From: Burkholderiales bacterium
Lineage (GTDB): Bacteria; Pseudomonadota; Gammaproteobacteria; Burkholderiales; SG8-41
Assembly (NCBI GenBank): GCA_019751125.1
Contig: JAIENU010000117.1
Coordinates: 1-64,000 of the forward strand
DNA: 64,000 bases
Direction: 5' to 3'
The translations under genes and the position numbers were made by a program. Numbering within the stretch: position 1 is the first letter of the stretch; each line of letters opens with the position of its first letter. The notes under the pieces are model-generated. The model did no database searches, was not told where the DNA came from, and saw only the letters and a list, made by a program, of their open reading frames with translations. Below are positions 57,693 through 64,000 of this stretch, piece after piece.

Positions 57693-59774
57693 TTACGTAT
57701 CCAGGATGTTGCCGTGCTGCGAGTTCTGCAGCAGATCGACCACCCTGCAGTCCGCACACATCTTGATGCGGTCCAGCGCACCGGGCTGGGAGAACATCGA
57801 ATGCTGCCCCAGCTTGCTGATCATTCCATCAACCATCTGTTTGGTTCCAAAGGGTTTTCCGCATTTGATGCAGGCAAAAGGCACAGTCTCGTTAAGGGTT
57901 ATCGGCTGCTTGGCCGCCGCCCCCGGCGTAAGCCGCGGCAACAGTGAAATCGCCTGTTCTGGACAAGTACTGGCACATAAGCCGCACTGCACGCAGTTGC
58001 GCTCGATGAAGCGCAGCGCCGGTGATTCCTTGGAATCGAGCAGCGCCCCTTCCGGGCAGCTGCCAACGCAGGCCAGGCACAAGGTGCACTTGTCCTTGTT
58101 AATAGCCAGCCCGCCGAACGGCGCCCCGCCCTTCAGCGCAATCGCCGCAGGTTTCGCGACCGAGATCTCCGCGAAATGGTCGAACACAAAATCCAGCGTC
58201 GTGCGTTTCTCGTTGCCGAGGTTGAAACCCGCCGCCTTCAGCGCGTTCACGGCCGGCAGTGCCGCAATGCGCGCCGCCGCTGTGGCCGCGTCATCCGCGG
58301 CCAGCAAATGCAAACGCCCCGCCCCCAGGCCGAAGCCCGCGAGGATCTCCTCGCCCAATGCCATCTGCGCCGTCAGCGCCGCAGCGTATTCGTCAGCCTC
58401 GGAACCTGCAGCCAGCACCACCACCTGTGCCGCGCCCAGCGCCACCGCACCGAGCATCAGGTCGAGCCCGACCGCCGCGACATGCAGCACCTCCACCGGA
58501 ATCAGGTCCGCCGGCAGTCCTTTGCCGCTGCGCGCCATGTTTGCGATCAGTGCCCGCCCGTCCTCGCCGTTATGGAACAGCAGCCGCGGATTTTTGCCGC
58601 CGGCCGCGGCATAGGCCTTGAGCATCGCCTTGATGCGCAGGCCGACATCGGCCACCCGCGGATAGGCATAGGTCATCGCGCCTGAGGGACAGACCGTGGC
58701 GCAGCCGCCGCAGCCCATGCACAGATGCGGATCAACCACCACGCGGTTTTCCTTCAGCATGCTGCTGATCGCGCCGGTGGAACAGACATCGATGCAGCGC
58801 GTGCAGCCGGTGATGCCCGAGCGCGCATGGGCGCAGAGGCTTTCCTTGTAGTTGAAGAATTTCGGCTTTTCGAAGCTGCCGGTGAGCTGGGGCAGCTTCG
58901 CCGCGGCCAGCGCCTGCTCCAGCGGATCGCGCCCCGGCGCCAGATAACCCTGGGGCGGCTGCGAGCGGCGGATCAGCGGCGGATCGGACAGATCAAACAC
59001 CAGATCAAAACGCTCGTGGCGTGTCGCATCGCCGCGGTTGAAATCGATGGCCTTCACCTCACCGCAGGCGGCAACGCAACTGCGGTGCGACTTGCAGCGC
59101 GTCATGTCAATCTGCAGCGCCGCGGTGATTGCCTGCTCCGGACAGGCGCGCACACAGGCGCCGCAGCGTGTGCAGGCTTCGAGATCGATCGGATTGCGCT
59201 GGGTCCAGTTCACCTCGAAGGCACCGAGGTGGCCGTCGAGTTTTTCCACCGCGCCGGACATCACTGCATAACGGCGATCGACCGGAAGTTCGGCACCACG
59301 AGCCTCGTCGGTGAGCAGCACCGTCACCGACAGCGTCGCCGCAAGGCGCTCGGCCCAGGGCAGCGCCGCCGCACCGGGGCCGACGATCAGCAGCTCCGAG
59401 CCCGCCTCGTAATCCACCGTCGGCACCGGCTCCGGATCAGGCAGGTCGGCCGCCGCCAGCAGGGCCGCCATTTTCGGCGCGGCCTGCTTGCCCTGCGCCG
59501 ACCAGCCGGCGTTTTCACGGATGTTGGCGAAGCGGATCGTGCCCTTGCCGCCCAACTCCTCATGCAGCACGCCAAACAGCGGCGCCTCCTGGGTACAGGC
59601 CACCAGCAGGTCATCACCAGTCTTCACCGCCGCTTCAAAGGCGGCGAGATGCTGGCGGCACAGCGCATCCTGCACTTTCGGCGGCGCGCCCCCTTCGCCC
59701 AGCGCGGCGGCAATGGCCTTGCCGTCGACACTCATCGTACGGTTGCAGTTGCAGAGCAGGGTCTTGTGGCGCAT
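57693..59774 (-). CDS. Large multi-cluster 4Fe-4S ferredoxin protein of the formate dehydrogenase cluster
   Basis: 693 residues with no signal peptide. Five ferredoxin-type motifs are visible: CTRCGACVRACPEQAI, CTRCIDVCSTGAI, CMGCGGCATVCPSGAM, CTLCLACVGSCPEGAL and CVQCGLCASTCPEQAI. Extra cysteines occur at the N-terminus (CNCNR) and the C-terminus (CIKCGKPF, CADC). A Rossmann-like stretch around LLIVGPGAAALPWAERLAATL is present. It probably moves electrons in the cytoplasm during maturation or between formate oxidation and another acceptor. Related proteins are usual in betaproteobacterial formate dehydrogenase operons. Confidence 0.87.
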   Translation of the reverse strand: MRHKTLLCNCNRTMSVDGKAIAAALGEGGAPPKVQDALCRQHLAAFEAAVKTGDDLLVACTQEAPLFGVLHEELGGKGTIRFANIRENAGWSAQGKQAAPKMAALLAAADLPDPEPVPTVDYEAGSELLIVGPGAAALPWAERLAATLSVTVLLTDEARGAELPVDRRYAVMSGAVEKLDGHLGAFEVNWTQRNPIDLEACTRCGACVRACPEQAITAALQIDMTRCKSHRSCVAACGEVKAIDFNRGDATRHERFDLVFDLSDPPLIRRSQPPQGYLAPGRDPLEQALAAAKLPQLTGSFEKPKFFNYKESLCAHARSGITGCTRCIDVCSTGAISSMLKENRVVVDPHLCMGCGGCATVCPSGAMTYAYPRVADVGLRIKAMLKAYAAAGGKNPRLLFHNGEDGRALIANMARSGKGLPADLIPVEVLHVAAVGLDLMLGAVALGAAQVVVLAAGSEADEYAAALTAQMALGEEILAGFGLGAGRLHLLAADDAATAAARIAALPAVNALKAAGFNLGNEKRTTLDFVFDHFAEISVAKPAAIALKGGAPFGGLAINKDKCTLCLACVGSCPEGALLDSKESPALRFIERNCVQCGLCASTCPEQAISLLPRLTPGAAAKQPITLNETVPFACIKCGKPFGTKQMVDGMISKLGQHSMFSQPGALDRIKMCADCRVVDLLQNSQHGNILDT

Positions 59775-59803
59775 GGGCTTTCCGTTTCGGATGGCTGCGC
59801 GGT

Positions 59804-60403
59804 TCAGGCGCGTTTTACAGGATTGGTTTCGGGTTCTGACTCAGCCGGCAAAGGCACACCGGCATCGGGTACCGCTTCAGTCAGCACTGGAGGTGGTTCT
59901 TCCGGAGAATCAACCGGCAGCGCATCGGCCTGCGCAGTCTCCCCGTCTTCCGGCGGCAATCCGGCCTCACGCAATCGCTGCGCTTCACGCTCAGTTTCCC
60001 GTCGCGCTTCTTCTTCACGCCGCTCGCGCGAGGCCCTGAGGATATCCTGCGCATGGCGCAGCTCCTTCATCATCGCCTCGGGAATCGGGTCATCCTTCGA
60101 ATAGTCATCAATATAGATGTCCAGCCCGTCCATCACATTGAAGTGCGGATCGCTGAACAGCTTTTTCAGTGCAGCCCGGCGCAGGCCCTCGTCCACCTTC
60201 GGGTGCAGGAAAGCGGTGAAATCCGAATCCTTGGTCAATGACTCCAGCGGCGGCAGCACCGGCGGTGCATCAGCCGCCGCCGGGCGTGCCGGGGCCGCTG
60301 CGGGTGGCTCTGCGCGCGCCTCGCTCTTGCGCCGCGACCAGCGCGACAGGAATTCCTCGGCGTTTTCCTTGCGGTCCTTGCTATCCGGTGGCTTGGTCAT
60401 CAC
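59804..60403 (-). CDS. DUF3306-family protein
   Basis: 199 residues. KENAEEFLSRWSRRKSEA is the typical N-terminus, and the middle DFTAFLHPKVDEGLRRAALKKLFSDPHFNVMDGLDIYIDDYSKDDPIP is the DUF3306 core. The C-terminal half is Glu/Arg-rich, then Pro-rich. The function is unknown, but the gene always travels with DUF3305 and formate dehydrogenase genes. Confidence 0.88.
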   Translation of the reverse strand: MMTKPPDSKDRKENAEEFLSRWSRRKSEARAEPPAAAPARPAAADAPPVLPPLESLTKDSDFTAFLHPKVDEGLRRAALKKLFSDPHFNVMDGLDIYIDDYSKDDPIPEAMMKELRHAQDILRASRERREEEARRETEREAQRLREAGLPPEDGETAQADALPVDSPEEPPPVLTEAVPDAGVPLPAESEPETNPVKRA

Positions 60404-60418
60404 CGGTTCTCCTCGGCG

Positions 60419-60931
60419 TCAGTCAGGACGCCAGTTGCCCATGCGGCCTTTGTCTTTATTGGTCGCGTATTTCGGTTTTTTCCGGGGTTCAGGTTTGTAA
60501 TGCTGCTCGCAATACGCGGCCAGCCACGGCACCAGCTCCACCGGCAACGGCACGCCATCCACCGACTCGCCGCTGTCGAGCCAGCGCGAGCCCTCGTGAT
60601 AACTCACCGTCAATCCGGCCGGCACAGCCTGTTCTTCTTCCATCCGCCACATCACAAACACCTTGGGCTGCGGCGAAGTGATGTTCATGTAATAACCCTC
60701 GGCCTCGTCGCGCTGCAGCGTCACCTGCAATCCGCTGTGCAGCACCTGGCGGCGTTCCGGCGTATCGACAATCACCTGCGGCGCGGCACCGGGCTTGATG
60801 TCGGGCACCACGCCTTTCGCCTCCCAGCGCTCGCTGGCCCAGCGGTTCTCCAGCGGCACGCGCTCCATGATCACGGCGGCGGCCCAGCGCGTGGAAAGTG
60901 GCACGGCATTCGGTTCGGCAGCATTCGACAT
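60419..60931 (-). CDS. DUF3305-family protein
   Basis: 170 residues from the ATG at 60931. [48 protein letters not shown] and [21 protein letters not shown] are DUF3305 features. It is the first gene of the leftward operon that runs DUF3305, DUF3306, ferredoxin, TorD, Tat protein, alpha, beta, lipoprotein, gamma and small protein. It is divergent from moaA. Confidence 0.88.
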   Translation of the reverse strand: MSNAAEPNAVPLSTRWAAAVIMERVPLENRWASERWEAKGVVPDIKPGAAPQVIVDTPERRQVLHSGLQVTLQRDEAEGYYMNITSPQPKVFVMWRMEEEQAVPAGLTVSYHEGSRWLDSGESVDGVPLPVELVPWLAAYCEQHYKPEPRKKPKYATNKDKGRMGNWRPD

Positions 60932-61019
60932 GGCTGCATTCTGCGCCAGCGCTTCCGCAGGTTCAACAAGGCATTGCGCTAAATACCTGATTTGCAAGTG
61001 TTGTCTTCCCGGGGCTTGG

Positions 61020-61049
61020 TTGCACCGGCGGAATGCGAACTGCCATAAT
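61020..61049 (+). promoter_or_regulatory. Possible moaA promoter
   Basis: TTGCAC (61020-61025) and CATAAT (61044-61049) are 18 bases apart. The -10 box is only 12 bases before the ATG at 61062, so either that mRNA is almost leaderless or translation starts at the ATG at 61077. Confidence 0.4.
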
Positions 61050-61061
61050 CGGGCGCTCAGC

Positions 61062-62117
61062 ATGCACACACCCGCAATGAACGCACCGCTCACCGCAGCC
61101 CCCGCCCCCTCCGTGGCACAACGCGACCGCCTCGGCCGGCCGCTGCGCGACCTGCGCATTTCGGTCACCGACCGCTGCAACTTCCGCTGCGTCTACTGCA
61201 TGCCCAAGGAAATCTTCGGCAAGGACTACCAGTTCCTCGAACGCTCGGCACTGCTGTCCTTCGAGGAAATCACCCGCATCGCGCGGCTGTTCACCCGCCT
61301 CGGTGTCGAAAAAATCCGCCTCACCGGCGGCGAGCCGCTGGTGCGCCGTAATCTCGAACAGCTGATCGAACAGCTCGCGCTGATCCCCGGCCTCGACCTG
61401 ACGCTGACCACCAACGGCTCGCTGCTCGCCAAAAAAGCCGAAGCCCTGCACGCTGCCGGCCTGAAACGCATCACCGTCAGCCTCGATTCACTGGACGACG
61501 CGGTGTTCAAGGCGATGAACGACGTCGATTTCCCGGTGGCGAAAGTCATCGAAGGCATCGATGCCGCAGCCGCAGCCGGCTTCGCGCCGATCAAGGTGAA
61601 CATGGTCGTCAAGCGCGGCCTCAACGAACACAGCATCCTGCCGATGGCGCGCTTTTTCCGCGAGCGCGGCCACATCCTGCGCTTCATCGAATACATGGAC
61701 GTCGGCGCCACCAACGGCTGGCGCATGGATGACGTGGTCAGCGCGCGCGAAATCGTCGACATCATCAGCCGCGAAATGCCGCTGGAGCCCGCCGTCGCCA
61801 ACTACAGCGGCGAAGTCGCCGAACGCTGGCGCTACAAGGATGGCGGCGGCGAAATCGGCGTCATCGCCTCGGTCACCCAGGCTTTCTGCCGCGACTGCAC
61901 CCGCGCCCGTATCTCCACCGAGGGCCAGCTCTACACCTGCCTCTTCGCCACCAGCGGCCACGACCTGCGCGGCCTGATCCGCGGCGGCGCCAACGATGAC
62001 GAAATCCTCGAACGCATCGGCAGCGTGTGGTCCGCGCGCGAAGACCGCTATTCCGAAATCCGCGGCCTCAACACCGTGCCGCTGAAAAAAATCGAGATGT
62101 CCTACATCGGCGGTTGA
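61062..62117 (+). CDS. moaA: GTP 3',8-cyclase MoaA
   Basis: 351 residues from 61062 (or 346 from 61077). The radical SAM cluster is C39-NFR-C43-VY-C46 with residues counted from 61062. The second cluster ligands are in [19 protein letters not shown], and the C-terminus ends in the catalytic Gly-Gly (SYIGG). It starts molybdopterin synthesis by converting GTP to the cyclic precursor. It heads a moaA-fdhD-mobA set divergent from the formate dehydrogenase operon. Confidence 0.95.
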   Translation: MHTPAMNAPLTAAPAPSVAQRDRLGRPLRDLRISVTDRCNFRCVYCMPKEIFGKDYQFLERSALLSFEEITRIARLFTRLGVEKIRLTGGEPLVRRNLEQLIEQLALIPGLDLTLTTNGSLLAKKAEALHAAGLKRITVSLDSLDDAVFKAMNDVDFPVAKVIEGIDAAAAAGFAPIKVNMVVKRGLNEHSILPMARFFRERGHILRFIEYMDVGATNGWRMDDVVSAREIVDIISREMPLEPAVANYSGEVAERWRYKDGGGEIGVIASVTQAFCRDCTRARISTEGQLYTCLFATSGHDLRGLIRGGANDDEILERIGSVWSAREDRYSEIRGLNTVPLKKIEMSYIGG

Positions 62118-62205
62118 TCGCAGCGCTTGATTGAAGAACAGCGTACTTCCATCTGGATTCCTTCCCCCTCAGGGGGAAGGCCAGGATGGGGGTGGTAAAA
62201 ATCCA

Positions 62206-63045
62206 ATGCCAAAACCCGAAATCACCCGCGCCACCCGCCCGCTCACCATCGAAGTCGAATCGATCAACGAGCACGGCGAAGCCGAATCGACACCCATCGC
62301 CGGCGAACACCCGCTGACGATCTACCTCGACAAGCGCGAGATCGTCACGCTGATGACGCTGGGCCAGAACCCCGAAGCGCTGGTGCTGGGCTATCTGCGC
62401 AACCAGCGTCTGGTGCCCTCGGTGGACCACATTGCCGCGGTGCAGGTCGACTGGGAAACCGATTCCGCCGCAGTCACCACGCGCAAGCGCGTAAAAAACC
62501 TGACGCAGAAAATGAGCAAGCGCACCGTCACCACCGGCTGCGGCCAGGGCACGGTATTTGGCGACCTGATGGAAGAAATCGACAGCATCAAACTGCGCGA
62601 TGACGTGCAGCTTTCAGAGGCCGGCCTGCACGCCCTGCTCGACGCCGTGCGCCGCCACGAAACCATCTACAAAAGCGCCGGCGCCGTGCATGGCTGCGCA
62701 CTGGCCGCGGTCAACGGTGATACCGCTGAAATCCTGCACTTCGTTGAAGACGTCGGTCGCCACAACGCGGTGGATGCCATCGCCGGCCTGATGTGGCTGG
62801 AAGACATCGACGGCTCGGACAAGGTCTTCTACACCACCGGCCGCCTGACCTCGGAAATGGTGATCAAGGCCGCGCAGATGCGCATTCCCTTTCTGGTGTC
62901 GCGCTCCGGCCTCACGCAGATGGGCCACGATGTCGCGATGCGCACCGGCATCACCATGATCGGCCGCGCCGTCAACAAGCACTATCTGCTGTTCACCGGC
63001 CGCGAGCGTTTTGTGAAGCCGGTGACGCGCACGCTGATCGCATGA
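62206..63045 (+). CDS. fdhD: Formate dehydrogenase sulfurtransferase FdhD
   Basis: 279 residues from the ATG at 62206. LTIYLDKREIVTLMTLGQNPEALVLGYLRNQRLV, TTGCGQGTVFGDLME (single Cys112 at the loop that is CxxC in E. coli), VHGCALAAV and FVEDVGRHNAVDAIAGLMWL are FdhD signatures. It transfers sulfur from a cysteine desulfurase to the Mo/W cofactor before insertion into the alpha subunit. The stop overlaps mobA (ATGA). Confidence 0.95.
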   Translation: MPKPEITRATRPLTIEVESINEHGEAESTPIAGEHPLTIYLDKREIVTLMTLGQNPEALVLGYLRNQRLVPSVDHIAAVQVDWETDSAAVTTRKRVKNLTQKMSKRTVTTGCGQGTVFGDLMEEIDSIKLRDDVQLSEAGLHALLDAVRRHETIYKSAGAVHGCALAAVNGDTAEILHFVEDVGRHNAVDAIAGLMWLEDIDGSDKVFYTTGRLTSEMVIKAAQMRIPFLVSRSGLTQMGHDVAMRTGITMIGRAVNKHYLLFTGRERFVKPVTRTLIA

Positions 63046-63635
63046 CCATGACGGGGACGACAGCCGGAATCACCGGCGTATTACTCGCCGGCGGCCAGGG
63101 CCGGCGCATGGGCGGCGTCGACAAAGGGCTGCAGCTGCTGCGTGGCAAGGCCATGGCGCAGCACGTCATCGACCGCTTCGCCCCGCAGGTCGATGAACTG
63201 CTGATCAACGCCAATCAAAATATTGAACAATATCAAGCACTTGGGTACAGGGTCATCCCCGACACCATCGGCGGCTTCGCCGGCCCGCTCGCCGGCCTGC
63301 ACCGGGGCCTGAGCGAAGCCGCGCACCCGCTGGTGGTCACCGCGCCCTGCGACTCCCCGTTCCTGCCGCTGGATCTGGTCGCGCAACTCAAGGCCGCGAT
63401 GGATGCGAACAACGCTGAACTCGCCGTCGCCAAAACCGGCGACCAGCCGCATCCGGTGTTCAGCCTGTGCAGGACAACCGTGCTGCCGAGCCTGACCGCC
63501 TTTCTCGAAAGCGGTGGCCGCAAGATCGACCTGTGGTATTCGCAGCTGAAAGTGGTGGAAGTGCAGTTTGCGGATGAAGCGGCGTTCCGCAATATCAATA
63601 CGCGGGAAGAGCTGGCTGCGAACAGCGGCGGTTAG
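63042..63635 (+). CDS. mobA: Molybdenum cofactor guanylyltransferase MobA
   Basis: 197 residues. GVLLAGGQGRRMGGVDKGLQ is the nucleotide-binding loop, and APCDSPFLPLDLV contains the metal-binding Asp. It attaches GMP to Mo-molybdopterin, giving the guanine dinucleotide form used by the formate dehydrogenase encoded nearby. Its partner MobB is encoded at 37649-38143. Confidence 0.95.
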   Translation: MTMTGTTAGITGVLLAGGQGRRMGGVDKGLQLLRGKAMAQHVIDRFAPQVDELLINANQNIEQYQALGYRVIPDTIGGFAGPLAGLHRGLSEAAHPLVVTAPCDSPFLPLDLVAQLKAAMDANNAELAVAKTGDQPHPVFSLCRTTVLPSLTAFLESGGRKIDLWYSQLKVVEVQFADEAAFRNINTREELAANSGG

Positions 63636-63641
63636 ATACCC

Positions 63642-63744
63642 CGTAGGGCGGATGAGGCGCACAGCGCCGTTATCCGCCGCTGCAGTTCATCACGCAAACA
63701 AGCACATCCATGCGGCGCATTACGCTCCGCTAATGCGCCCTACG
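63642..63744. repeat. Intergenic repeat with CGTAGGGCG / CGCCCTACG ends
   Basis: Perfect 9-base inverted ends enclose two imperfect palindromic halves (GGCGCACAGCGCCGTTATCCGCC and GGCGCATTACGCTCCGCTAATGCGCC regions). Elements of this kind are common intergenic repeats in proteobacteria. It begins six bases after the mobA stop. Confidence 0.7.
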
Positions 63745-63766
63745 TGCTGCGCTTTTAACAGCCATT

Positions 63767-64000
63767 TCAAAAGTATTGAATACTCCCAAACACCTTATAC
63801 ATGCCGTAAACATAACACCCACTCCAAATTGCTGTAACGAATAGCCGACCGACATAGTTTTCCGGCTTTGCATCAAAACATAAAGCTGGTCCTAGACCGA
63901 CAACTTGGCCAAAAACAAAAGCACTCAGCATTGCGATCCCAAACCAGATCGGAATGCAATACAAAATGTTGTCACGAAAAACAGCCTCTGGTCCGGCGAA
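63767..64000 (-). CDS. Small membrane protein, partial (5' end outside window)
   Basis: The frame is open from the right edge of the window to a stop at 63767, giving 77 visible residues. Two hydrophobic segments (CIPIWFGIAMLSAFVFGQVVGLG and LFVTAIWSGCYVYGMYKV) predict an inner-membrane protein. A TTG at 63964 could be a start, but the reading frame before it (FAGPEAVFRDNI) looks coding and continues out of view. No family is recognised. The composition is AT-richer than the mob genes. Confidence 0.5.
   Translation of the reverse strand, partial: FAGPEAVFRDNILYCIPIWFGIAMLSAFVFGQVVGLGPALCFDAKPENYVGRLFVTAIWSGCYVYGMYKVFGSIQYF

Overview
The window looks like the chromosome of a GC-rich betaproteobacterium, probably Burkholderiales or a close relative. 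The evidence is a set of Bug-type (TTT) periplasmic receptors, a betaproteobacterial formate dehydrogenase cluster with DUF3305/DUF3306 proteins, tup and mod molybdenum/tungsten operons, and GC-biased codon use. I saw no tRNA, rRNA or CRISPR array. No taxonomic search was possible, so the placement is inference.

Layout. (1) 1-224: the 5' end of a gspG-type pseudopilin gene. (2) 634-9636: a polymorphic-toxin locus. A secreted RHS/YD-repeat protein stops just where its RHS core should begin. Two paralogous secreted proteins follow, each carrying golvesin-like domains, the missing RHS core and a different C-terminal toxin: a phospholipase A2-like domain in one, an L,D-transpeptidase/DUF2778-like domain in the other. 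Each is followed at once by a candidate periplasmic immunity gene. (3) 9637-14370: a rearranged region. It holds a RAYT transposase inside perfect 26-bp inverted repeats, a truncated lipase-like gene, a nucleotidyltransferase-fold gene, four copies of a 31-bp palindrome, and a 315-bp segment duplicated from the 3' end of the neighbouring COG0523 GTPase gene. (4) 14303-31763: catabolic and transport genes: COG0523 GTPase, LVIVD protein, beta-hydroxyacid dehydrogenase, TTT receptors, bicupin, NudC, amidohydrolase, two-component flavin monooxygenase, four Gfo/Idh/MocA oxidoreductases, and a CMD/AhpD-like gene whose second active-site cysteine codon is TGA, followed by a SECIS-like hairpin. (5) 31788-36840: a pseudo-receiver/cyclase signalling protein, a LysR regulator with an SbtA-type bicarbonate transporter, and an alanine-rich coiled-coil protein. 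(6) 36909-47878: molybdenum/tungsten uptake and cofactor synthesis (moaE, moaD, mobB, modCBA, modE, an unassigned BtuCD-type ABC pair, tupACB, a ModE-PBP regulator, moeA). (7) 47939-51439: a second small catabolic/transport cluster. (8) 51496-63635: a Tat-exported formate dehydrogenase operon with its accessory proteins, plus moaA, fdhD and mobA. (9) A repeat and a partial membrane-protein gene close the window.

How the parts fit. Regions 6 and 8 form one functional unit: metal uptake, molybdopterin synthesis, insertion (FdhD, TorD-like chaperone) and the enzyme itself. The formate dehydrogenase uses Cys where E. coli FdnG has Sec, so the apparent selenocysteine codon in region 4 is unexpected. 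The two most interesting observations are the split RHS array with two self-secreting toxin tips and the candidate CxxU selenoprotein at 30133-30762.
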